64,000 nucleotides of DNA from Cherax quadricarinatus (lineage: Eukaryota > Arthropoda > Malacostraca > Decapoda > Parastacidae): assembly GCF_038502225.1 (NCBI RefSeq), contig NW_027195228.1, positions 1 through 64,000 on the forward strand, written 5' to 3'. Shown here piece by piece: positions 1 to 7,597 of this stretch (position 1 is its first letter; each line of letters opens with the position of its first letter). The notes beneath the pieces were generated by a model. It ran no database searches, was not told the origin of the DNA, and worked only from the letters and a program-made list of their open reading frames with translations. The position numbers and the translations under genes are program-made.

Positions 1-741
1 AAGAATCAAACATTCTGATTTGCTTCATCGAGGAAGTGGCAAGGAAGCAAAAGTACTAGGTCAGCTTTTCCTTTGTGCAAGGGGAGTAACGGCTTGAGGT
101 GCTGTGGCGTCTTCAGATTACTTTTGACTCTACTGAGAGTGACACTGACGCCAGGATAACCAACAAAGAACCCTGATCTGTGCGTTAGTGTGAACAAAGT
201 GTCTCATAAAACACAATAAACACTTAAGAGAAGTGTGATCAGCTTCTTTAGTGATAAGATTGTGAACAATAAAGACAAATCTTGTGGAACGCAGTGTACC
301 AGTGTGCGTATTCCTAGACTATGGAAGACGTGGACATCCAAGGAAATTCAGCTTCTATCAAGTCACCGATATCTGTCGAAGGTGTGAAGAACACCATTGC
401 CCACGCTACAAGAGCAAGGTAGGTTACGAATTTCTTGTAGTACGGGGGACTGCGCAGTTCTTGAGTCGCAAGGAGTTTGTAATCAACCTATAGTCGGCAG
501 TAAGGTGCGGACTTTGAGTTCAAACAAGTATGTAATTTGTCAGCCATCAGTGAATGAAATATGCTGACATAACAACCCCTAGGGGTAATTTATAATCTTA
601 CAAATTATAACTCTTTACAGCCCGTTCAGAGATGACTTCAACAGCTTCTCAAGACTTCGTCTGCAGGGGCAGCTGTGCAGGCGATGAGCTGTCTTTCTAA
701 GTTACGTGCAAACTCTTTAAACTTAGCTTTTAATGAACATC
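1..741. other. Unassigned leading segment
   Basis: No recognisable protein domain, RNA or repeat family is visible here, apart from a weak exon candidate at 266-418. Short open frames on both strands have no recognisable motif. From about 742 the sequence enters the tandem ~450-bp repeat block. Confidence 0.4.
266..418 (+). CDS. Possible internal exon, Cys/His-rich, function unknown
   Basis: An open frame runs from 266, just after a TGA, and ends at a good splice-donor match, AGCAAG followed by GTAGGT, at 418/419. The peptide is basic and contains ICRRCEEHHCP, a tight Cys-x2-Cys-x2-His-His-Cys cluster that could bind metal. The acceptor is unclear; a candidate AG lies at 293-294 but has a poor pyrimidine tract. 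I do not recognise the family. It could equally be a chance open frame next to repeats. Confidence 0.2.
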
Positions 742-818
742 ATGAACATCAAAATGGTATACAATACCGACAGGTTGTTAGGTAAGACACATATGCAACA
801 GTTAGACAACTTTATTCC

Positions 819-851
819 GAAACGTTTCGCCTACACAGTAGGCTTCTTCAT
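819..851 (-). ncRNA. Hammerhead-ribozyme-like motif, tandem unit 1
   Basis: On the minus strand the order is a CUGAAGA-like box, a perfect 6-bp stem GCCTAC/GTAGGC with a TGT loop, then GAAACGTTTCGG. This is the box-1, stem-II, box-2 order of a minimal hammerhead. In this copy box 1 reads ATGAAGA, so its first C is lost. Cleavage-site pairing is imperfect and activity is doubtful. Confidence 0.5.
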
Positions 852-1040
852 TCGAATACAGAAAGTAGGCAGGAACAGTAGAGATGTGAAGACGATGTAA
901 TCAGTCCATCACCCTTAAAGTCGTAGAATTTGAGGTTGTCAGTCCCTCGGCCTGGAGAAGTTCAGTTCCATAGTCAGGAACTATCTGAAGATCAAGCGAC
1001 CGTGTGGAGACTTAAATACTGTCGGAAGGAGAGGTGCAGG

Positions 1041-1103
<63 letters not shown>
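1041..1103 (+). repeat. (TAG)n microsatellite, unit 1
   Basis: Uninterrupted TAG triplets of about 63 bp sit at the same place in the first ~450-bp unit as the shorter tracts in the next two units. Confidence 0.95.
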
Positions 1104-1289
1104 AGAGGCCACTGAGAGGTCATGTCCCTCTCAGATCCAACCCTTCTCACTTGAAAAGCTTGTCCAAGGTGTTTTCTGTACCAAGATGCCACGTGTTGCA
1201 GTGTCTGACAAGATGAACATCAAAATGGTATACAATACCGACAGGTTGTTAGGTAAGACACATATGCAACAGTTAGACAACTTTATTCC

Positions 1290-1323
1290 GAAACGTTTCG
1301 CCTACACAGTAGGCTTCTTCAGT
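1290..1323 (-). ncRNA. Hammerhead-ribozyme-like motif, tandem unit 2
   Basis: The minus strand shows an intact CTGAAGA box (matching CUGANGA), stem II GCCTAC/GTAGGC with loop TGT, and the GAAA box in GAAACGTTTCGG. Such motifs are established in the terminal repeats of Penelope-like elements. The expected N-U-H cleavage triplet after stem III is not clean, so this is called hammerhead-like. Confidence 0.55.
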
Positions 1324-1511
1324 CGAATACAGAAAGTAGGCAGGAACAGTAGAGATGTGAAGACGATGTAATCAGTCCATCACCCTTAAAGTCGTAGAAT
1401 TTGAGGTTGTCAGTCCCTCGGCCTGGAGAAGTTCAGTTCCATAGTCAGGAACTATCTGAAGATCAAGCGACCGTGCGGAGACTTAAATACTGTCGGAAGG
1501 AGAGGTGCAGG

Positions 1512-1549
<38 letters not shown>
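1512..1549 (+). repeat. (TAG)n microsatellite, unit 2
   Basis: This is a shorter TAG tract of about 38 bp in the second tandem unit. Confidence 0.95.
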
Positions 1550-1550
<1 letters not shown>

Positions 1551-1736
1551 AGAGGCCACTGAGAGGTCATGTCCCTCTCAGATCCAACCCTTCTCACTTG
1601 AAAAGTTTGTCCAAAGTGTTTTCTGTACCAAGATGCCACGTGTTGCAGTGTCTGACAAGATGAACATCAAAATGGTATACAATACCGACAGGTTGTTAGG
1701 TAAGACACATATGCAACAGTTAGACAACTTTATTCC

Positions 1737-1770
1737 GAAACGTTTCGCCTACACAGTAGGCTTCTTCAGT
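1737..1770 (-). ncRNA. Hammerhead-ribozyme-like motif, tandem unit 3
   Basis: The core boxes and 6-bp stem II are the same as in the second unit, on the minus strand. Confidence 0.55.
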
Positions 1771-1958
1771 CGAATACAGAAAGCAGGCAGGAACAGTAGA
1801 GATGTGAAGACGATGTAATCAGTCCATCACCCTTAAAGTCGTAGAATTTGAGGTTGTCAGTCCCTCGTCCTGGAGAAGTTCAGTTCCATAGTCAGGAACT
1901 ATCTGAAGATCAAGCGACCGTGCGGAGACTTAAATACTGTCGGAAGGAGAGGTGCAGG

Positions 1959-1993
<35 letters not shown>
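1959..1993 (+). repeat. (TAG)n microsatellite, unit 3
   Basis: This is a TAG tract of about 35 bp in the third tandem unit. Confidence 0.95.
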
Positions 1994-1994
<1 letters not shown>

Positions 1995-2054
1995 AGAGGC
2001 CACTGAGAGGTCATGTCCCTCTCAGATCCAACCCTTCTCACTTGAAAAGCTTGT

Positions 2055-2134
2055 CCAAGGTGTTTTCTGTACCAAGATGCCACGTGTTGTCAGACACTGC
2101 AACACGTGGCATCTTGGTACAGAAAACACCTTGG
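2055..2134. repeat. Perfect inverted repeat, 35-bp arms, 10-bp loop
   Basis: The arm 2055-2089 is the exact reverse complement of 2100-2134, separated by TCAGACACTG. The left arm is the 3' end of the third tandem unit, so the array ends where a copy of its terminus is joined in opposite orientation. Confidence 0.9.
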
Positions 2135-2287
2135 CTTCTTCAGTCCTAATACAGAGAAAACTAAGAAAACACACATATATATAGTGGCGGTAGTCAGGTG
2201 AGGTGATGTGTGGGTAGAGGTGGTAGTAATGGTAGTAGTAGTAGTAATGGAACCAAGGAGGTGAGGCAAGAGAGGGACCTGCTGGCA

Positions 2288-3002
2288 TCAAGTAACACCA
2301 GTTCCCAGGATGGGTAATATCCTCTTGCTTAGTAATTTTGAAATACTGTAACTACCGGATTTTTGCTTTATAGTGTTACTGGCAGAAATTAGTGCGGCTT
2401 CAATGCATTTTCTCCGTCTTAAGTCGTCTTCTTTAATAACTAGTTTAGCTTCATTGAATTTCATGAGGTGTCCAACATCGTCTCTATGTTGAACGCATGC
2501 GTTTTTGCGGTCATCATTTCTGCAAGCATTTTTGTGTTCTGCTATCCTAATGTCCAGAGTTCTGGCTGTTTCCCCTACATATACTTTGTCACACCCCCCA
2601 CATGGTATAGTGTAGATTCCTGCACTTGTGCCAGAATCATGCTTGGGTTTTTGTATCAGGTTCCTAATAGTAGTTGAAGAGCTGGTAGATATTTTAGCCA
2701 GTTTTCTGTCAAACATTTTTGAAACATTAGTGGCAACGTTGCTGACCGGTAAAACGATGTAACTTGGAGGCTTTTCTTCAATTTGATAGGTGTTGGTCTT
2801 GCTGAGGATACGTGTTGCCCGTTTCCTGCAGTCACGTATGAAGTGTAGGGGAAAGTGTAGTGAACTAAAAGAGTTGGTGATGTATGTACATTCTTCTTCG
2901 AGGAACTGCGGACTGGAAATTCTGTAGGCTCTCAGAAAGAAGCCAATAACTACCCCTCTTTTAGTTCTTGTGTCATGGTGAGAGAAGAAATGTAGATCAT
3001 TC
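2288..3002 (-). pseudogene. Penelope-like element: RT C-terminus plus GIY-YIG endonuclease
   Basis: The minus-strand open frame encodes the end of a Penelope-type reverse transcriptase (HFFSHHDTRTKRG and RAYRISSPQFLEEEC segments). A GIY-YIG nuclease follows: GIYTIPCGGCDKVYVGET, then a conserved Arg/Glu/His stretch and an ACVQH segment typical of PLE C-termini. PLEs use this fused nuclease to nick DNA for target-primed reverse transcription. The copy lacks the catalytic RT core and is a fragment. Its upstream edge is the centre of a head-to-head junction with a second copy at 3003. Family assignment is firm from the motif order; activity is not expected. Confidence 0.85.
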
Positions 3003-3200
3003 TTGTTACCTTTTCTCGACGTTCTCTTACGCACAGGGGAAAACAAACTTTCTTTTAAAGTCTACCGGAAGCCTACCTACAAGAATAATCTTCTACATTT
3101 CTTCTCTCACCATGACACAAGAACTAAAAGAGGGGTAGTTATTGGCTTCTTTCTGAGAGCCTACAGAATTTCCAGTCCGCAGTTCCTCGAAGAAGAATGT
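2889..3200. repeat. Perfect 108-bp inverted repeat within PLE fragments
   Basis: Positions 2889-2995 are an exact reverse complement of about 3093-3200. Both arms encode the same PLE reverse-transcriptase stretch in opposite directions, separated by about 97 bp. Confidence 0.9.
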
Positions 3201-3242
3201 AGACGTTTCGCCATCCAGTTGCTTTATCAATACAAATTCTAG
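3003..3242 (+). pseudogene. Penelope-like reverse transcriptase fragment
   Basis: The forward frame reads LPFLDVLLRTGENKLSF, then VYRKPTYKNN and HFFSHHDTRTKRG. This is the stretch that follows the catalytic region in PLE reverse transcriptases (PFLD ... VYRKPT). It stops at about 3201, where the sequence switches to a PLE terminal segment. It is a short piece in the opposite orientation to the neighbouring 2288-3002 copy. Confidence 0.8.
3204..3230 (-). ncRNA. Hammerhead-like motif (PLE terminus)
   Basis: The minus strand reads TTGATAAAGC, a weak stem II around CTGGA, then GGCGAAACGTC. It has the same layout as the other PLE-terminus motifs in this window, but stem II has mismatches and box 1 is degenerate. 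Confidence 0.35.
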
Positions 3243-3890
3243 GACATAACTTGAAGACAGTAGGACTATATACAGAGGTTGAGGGACTGATTACATACCC
3301 TCTGGACACAGAGGGTATGTAAAGGCTCAGAGTGAGGTGCAATACTAGTGAGGTACCATTTCGATGTTCACTAGTGGTAGTAATAGTAGTAGTAGTGACA
3401 AAAGTAATACAATATGGTAGAGCAATTATTTCGTACATGAGTAAAAGAATATAAAAGCTATTACTTGGGTAACATAAAAATAGGTTGGACAAATATAGAC
3501 TGGAAAGAGGCAGGTTGTTTCAGTGTTCACTCTCTGTAATGTGCTTTGTGTAGTATAACAGGAGAGACTATGTGATGGCAGGGTTTACTGCTTACAGGAG
3601 GATTCTTGCTAAGACTTCAGAGATGGTGAAGCTGCCGTTGTTTTGTTTAATTGTATTCGAAACAGCGATCAGTGCTGATTCGAGGCACTTGCGTCTGCGG
3701 AAATTAGTTTCTATGATCACTAATTGGGCGTCTCTGAATTTCATGAGATGATTGGTGGAATTACGGTGTTGTACACAGGCGTTGTTCAAGTTATCGTTCC
3801 TACATGCGTAAATGTGATCATTGAGGCGGGTGTCGAGGTTTCTTGCTGTTTCACCAACGTAAATCTTGTCACAGCCTCCACAGGGTATAG
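3243..3890 (-). mobile_element. Penelope-like element fragment, terminal repeat plus GIY-YIG end
   Basis: Positions 3330-3590 match the PLE terminal segment at about 30985-31250 (shared blocks such as GCTATTACTTGGGTAACAT and GTGTTCACTCTCTGTAATG). The GIY-YIG coding end at 3592-3890 follows on the minus strand. The whole reads as a 3' portion of a second PLE family member. Confidence 0.75.
3592..3890 (-). pseudogene. GIY-YIG nuclease C-terminal fragment of a Penelope-like element
   Basis: Minus-strand translation gives YVGETARNLDTR, then CVQHRNSTNHLMKF and NTIKQNNGSFTISE. It is parallel to the copy at 2288-2600 (YVGETARTLDIR ... CVQHRDDVGHLMKF ... NTIKQKSGSYSIS) but clearly diverged from it. 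The N-terminal GIY half is cut off near 3890, where an unrelated LINE fragment begins. Confidence 0.8.
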
Positions 3891-3892
3891 TG

Positions 3893-4040
3893 TTTTCCCG
3901 TAAAAACCCATACCACTAACTATTCCAAGTTAAAAGACCTAACAGCTCCCTCCACTGCGTTGGCCAGTGCTCCCACCCCACACCTAGATAAGTGAACCCC
4001 ATCCCTGGCATACATGTCATTTCTGCCATAGAAGAGGTCC
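3893..4040 (-). mobile_element. LINE fragment (CR1-type, upstream region)
   Basis: Minus-strand translation reads NWDLFYGRNDMYARDGVHLS and continues ANAVEGAVRSFNLE. The DGVHLS stretch resembles the spacer near the endonuclease region of CR1-type LINE proteins in arthropods. It is too short for firm placement. Confidence 0.4.
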
Positions 4041-4044
4041 CAGT

Positions 4045-4095
4045 TGACTTACTCAGAACATAGTGAGAAGACGCACTCAGGACTTACTCAGAACA
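4045..4095 (+). repeat. 35-bp satellite, left remnant
   Basis: About one and a half copies of the unit that forms the array at 6603-7082 (GACTTACTCAGAACATAGTG then AGAAGACGCACTCAG) lie here. The array is cut at 4095/4096 by the LINE and resumes at 6603. Confidence 0.85.
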
Positions 4096-6602
4096 GGGAA
4101 GACTACTATGGGAGGAAATTGTTAGGGCCACAAGGCACGATAATGTAGTAATTCTAGGAGACTTTAACTTTAGTCATATTGATTGGAATTTCTTGACTGG
4201 GAATTTAGAATCATACGACTTCTTAGAAGTAGTTCAGGATTGTTTTCTGAAGCAGTTTGTGACAGAACCTACAAGGGGTAATAACCTGCTTGACTTAGTT
4301 CTGGCAAACAATGAATCCCTTGTTAATAATTTAGAAGTTTCAGAAGAACTGGGTGCTAGCGACCACAAATCAATTACATTTAGAATTGAATGGAAGTATG
4401 ATAGTAGGGATAACTCAGTAACAGTCCCAGATTTTCGCTTAGCAGCTTACGATGGGCTTAGAGAACACTTATCATCTGTTGACTGGGGTAACGAAGAGAG
4501 CTATCAATATGACAGTTTTCTGAACACAATACATGCTGCTCAAAGAACATTTATCCCTTATAAAGAAATTAGATCAAATAGAAATGACCCAAAATGGATG
4601 AATAATAGGCTGAAATATCTACTAGGGCATAAGAAAGGAATTTATAGGCGTATCAAAAGAGGCGAGGGTCATCTTATGAATCAGTATATTGAAATTAAAG
4701 TTGCTAGGGATTCTAAAACTAACCCAAAAAGTTTTTTCCAGGTATATAGAACAAAAGTCAGAGATAAGATAGGTCCCCTTAAAAATAACTATGGGCATCT
4801 TACTGACAAAGAGAATGAAATGTGCTCGATTTTAAATAATTATTTTCTCTCGGTTTTTACACAGGAAGACACTAGTAGTGTTCCGGTAATTAATTTTTAT
4901 AGTGGGCCAGAAGAAGATAAATTATGTAACATCATAGTCACTAGTGAAATGGTTGTGAAGCAGATAGACCGACTGAAGCAAAATAAGTCACCGGGTCCTG
5001 ATGAGGTTTTTTCAAGGGTTCTAAAGGAATGCAAAATGGAAGTCTGTGAACAATTAACTAATATTTTTAATTTATCTCTTCAAACAGGTGTAGTGTCTGA
5101 TATGTGGAAGATGGCTAATGTAATTCCTATTTTTAAAACAGGGGACAAGTCGTTACCGTCAAATTACCGCCCAATAAGCCTGACTTCAATTGTAGGCAAA
5201 TTACTAGAGTCAATTATAGCTCAAATTATAAGAAGCCATCTCGATAAGCATAGCTTGATTAATGATACTCAGCATGGATTCACAAGAGGCCGGTCTTGTC
5301 TAACTAATTTATTAACTTTTTTCCGTAAAGCTTTTGAGGCTGTTGACCACGATAAAGAATTTGATATTATTTACTTAGATTTTAGTAAGGCATTTGATAG
5401 AGTTCCGCACCAAAGACTGTTGAAGAAAGTAGCAGCTCATGGCATTGGGGGAAGAGTGCTCTCGTGGATCGAATCATGGCTCACAGACAGGAAGCAGAGA
5501 GTATCCATAAATGGGGTTAAATCCGAGTGGGGATCAGTAACAAGTGGCGTTCCACAGGGATCAGTCTTGGGCCCGTTGTTGTTTATAATATATATCAATG
5601 ATCTTGATGAAGGAATTGCTAGTGATATGAGCAAATTCGCCGATGACACGAAGATAGGTAGGATAATTGATTCAAACGTAGATGTTAGGGAACTTCAGGA
5701 GGATTTAGACAAACTCTACTCTTGGTCAGAAAAGTGGCAGATGCAGTTCAATGTAGATAAATGCAAGGTTCTGAAGCTCGGAAGTGTCCATAACCCTAGC
5801 ACTTATAAGTTAAATAATGTAGAACTTAGCCATACAGATTGCGAAAAGGACTTGGGGGTTATGGTAAGCAGCAACCTTAAACCAAGACAGCAATCCCTAA
5901 GCGTACGTAATAAGGCAAATAGATTACTGGGATTTATATCAAGAAATGTAAGCAACAGAAGTCCAGAGGTCATAATGCAGCTTTATACATCATTAGTAAG
6001 GCCTCACCTAGATTATGCAGCTCAATTCTGGTCTCCATATTACAGAATGGACATAAATTCGTTAGAAAACATTCAGCATAGGATGACTAAATTAATACAT
6101 AGCATTAGAAATCTTCCTTATGAAGAAAGATTGAAGACTCTTAAGTTACATTCACTTGTTAGACGAAGAATGAGGGGAGACCTGATCGAAGTGTATAAGT
6201 GGAAGATAGGTATTAATAAAGGGGATATTAACAAGGTCTTGAGGATATCTCTCCAAGAGAGAACCCGCAGTAATGGATTTAAATTAGATAAGTTTAGATT
6301 TAGAAAGGACATAGGAAAGTATTGGTTTGGAAATAGGGTAGTTGATGAGTGGAACAGTCTACCTAGTTGGGTTATTGAGGCTAGGACTTTGGGTAGTTTC
6401 AAATTTAGGTTGGATAAGTACATGAGTGGGAGGGGTTGGATTTGAGTGGGACTTGCACATCAGAGCTTATTTCTTGGGTAGCATTGAAAATTGGGTTGGT
6501 CAAATGTTTGTTAGTGGGATGAATTGTAAAGGACCTGCCTAGTATGGGCGAACAGGCCTGCTGCAGTGTTCCTCCTTTCTTATGTTCTTATGTTCTTATG
6601 TT
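4096..6602 (+). mobile_element. 5'-truncated CR1/Jockey-type LINE inserted in the 35-bp satellite
   Basis: The element starts inside the endonuclease coding region and runs through a long intact RT frame and a short 3' UTR. It ends in tandem copies of an 8-bp unit (TTCTTATG), the kind of short tandem 3' tail typical of CR1-type LINEs. Satellite sequence lies directly on both sides. I see no clear target-site duplication. The intact 750-residue frame suggests a fairly young copy. Confidence 0.85.
4116..6445 (+). CDS. LINE ORF2 (partial): endonuclease end, reverse transcriptase
   Basis: The frame is open from about 4116 with no initiating ATG, and the TGA stop is at 6443. It begins at the tail of an AP-like endonuclease: VVILGDFNFSHIDW upstream of 4193, then NLLDLVLANNE and the ASDHKSI box. 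RT motifs follow, counted from 4193: SPGPDEV near residue 264, NYRPISLTS near 320, DFSKAFDRVPH near 395, GVPQGSVLGPLLF near 455 and the catalytic FADD near 482. The C-terminal FWSPYYRMDINSLENIQ and final DEWNSLP segments are characteristic of arthropod CR1/Jockey-type LINEs. The N-terminus is missing through 5' truncation, so it would not act alone. No internal stop or frameshift is seen. Confidence 0.85.
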
Positions 6603-7113
6603 AAGACGTACCCAGGACTTACTCAGAACATAATGAGAAGACGCACCCAAGACTTACTCAGAACACAGAAGACGCACTCAGGACTTACTCGAAACATAGT
6701 GAGAAGACGCACTCAGGACTTGCTCAGAACATAGTGAGAAGACGCACCTAGGACATACTCAGAACATAGTGAGAAGACACACCAAGGAATTACTCAGAAC
6801 ATAGTGAGAAGACGCACCCAGGACTTACTAAGAACATAGTGAGAAGACGCACCTAGGACTTACTCAGAACATAATGAGAAGAGGCACCGAGGACTTACTC
6901 AGAACATAGTGAGAAGACGCACCCAGGACTTACTTAGAACATAGTGAGAAGACGCACTTAGGACTTACTCAGAACATAGTGAGAAGACGCACCCAGGACT
7001 TACTAAGAACATAGTGAGAAGACGCACTTAGGACTTACTCAGAACATAGTGAGAAGACACCCAGGACTTACTCAGAAAACAGCGAACAAACTTGCCCAGG
7101 ACGTAATGAGGAG
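6603..7113 (+). repeat. 35-bp satellite array
   Basis: About 14 tandem copies of a 35-bp unit (ACTTACTCAGAACATAGTGA then GAAGACGCACCCAGG) run to about 7082. A more diverged unit (CTTGCCCAGGACGTAATGAG) follows. The minus-strand unit contains TCTGAGTAAGT, a splice-donor-like sequence, and resembles the 3' end of the exon at 7334-7479. Confidence 0.9.
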
Positions 7114-7312
7114 ATTTACTAAATCAATTCAATTCAATTCAAGTTTATTCTCTATAAGGGTTACAATGTGGGGTTAACAGGTTTTGGGTATTGTGTGGTT
7201 TACATGTTATAAAATACTAATTACAGAGGAGGCCACTAGGACACCTAGCATGGCAAGGCATTTCGAGCAGACTTAGATTAATTCTTAAATAAGAGCATAG
7301 TAAGGAAACTCA
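7112..7312 (-). mobile_element. Short retroelement 3' fragment with pentanucleotide tail
   Basis: On the minus strand the segment ends in GAGAATAAACTTGAATTGAA followed by more ATTGA units, a short tandem tail as in SINE or LINE 3' ends. It separates two exon-derived satellite units. It has no coding capacity. Confidence 0.5.
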
Positions 7313-7333
7313 GGATGTAGTGAAGAGACTTAC
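7300..7333 (-). repeat. Satellite-like unit directly abutting the exon donor
   Basis: AACTCAGGATGTAGTGAAGA followed by GACTTAC is an extra copy of the exon-end/donor motif, joined head-to-tail to the true donor at 7328-7333. Confidence 0.6.
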
Positions 7334-7479
7334 CCAGGACGTAGTGAGTGAGGAGGTCGGTGCACCCAATGATGAAACGGAGAGCCAGGACTGTGGGAAA
7401 GTTATACACTCCACACAGAACTAAAGAAGCCGTCGTCATTACCACCTGGGAAACCACAAATACAATTTTGCGTCCAAAC
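7334..7479 (-). CDS. Internal exon of an MFS transporter, probably SLC22-like
   Basis: This 146-bp minus-strand exon has textbook borders: a pyrimidine-rich tract ending CCTTCCTCAG before 7479, and CTGG followed by GTAAGT at 7334/7333. It encodes 48 complete codons plus one base at each end. The peptide starts FGRKIVFVVSQVV and continues ALRFIIGCTDLLTHYVL. The split first codon (AG/G) would give Arg, restoring the D-R-x-G-R-K/R loop typical of major facilitator transporters. The spacing to the LRFIIG helix matches organic-cation-type (SLC22) proteins. It would cover about transmembrane helices 2-3 of a plasma-membrane carrier. No other exon of the gene is recognisable in the window. Family level (MFS) is fairly secure; SLC22 is likely but not proven from 48 residues. 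Confidence 0.6.
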
Positions 7480-7597
7480 CTGAGGAAGGGGAAGAAAAAC
7501 ATGAAAAACATGTAGTGGGAAAAATGATGTGGTCCTTTATGTTCACTTCTTTCTTCTCTCTGTATTTTCCTTTTCATCGAATTTCCTAACTCTTTAA
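7480..7597 (-). other. Putative intron sequence upstream of the transporter exon
   Basis: This 118-bp single-copy-looking stretch lies between the exon acceptor and the start of the 49-bp satellite. The first 20-25 bases next to the exon form a strong polypyrimidine tract on the minus strand. Confidence 0.5.

Larger units (their letters stand above)
742..2090 (+). repeat. Tandem ~450-470 bp repeat, three units
   Basis: Three near-identical units start with ATGAACATCAAAATGG at 742, 1212 and 1660. The spacings are 470 and 448 bp, and most of the difference comes from the embedded (TAG)n tract. Each unit carries a GAAACGTTTCG-type hammerhead-like segment, a conserved ~200-bp body, a (TAG)n tract and a block ending in CCACGTGTTG. 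The 61-residue open frames at 1186 and 1633 are copies inside this repeat, not genes. The unit resembles Penelope-type terminal repeats. Confidence 0.85.
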
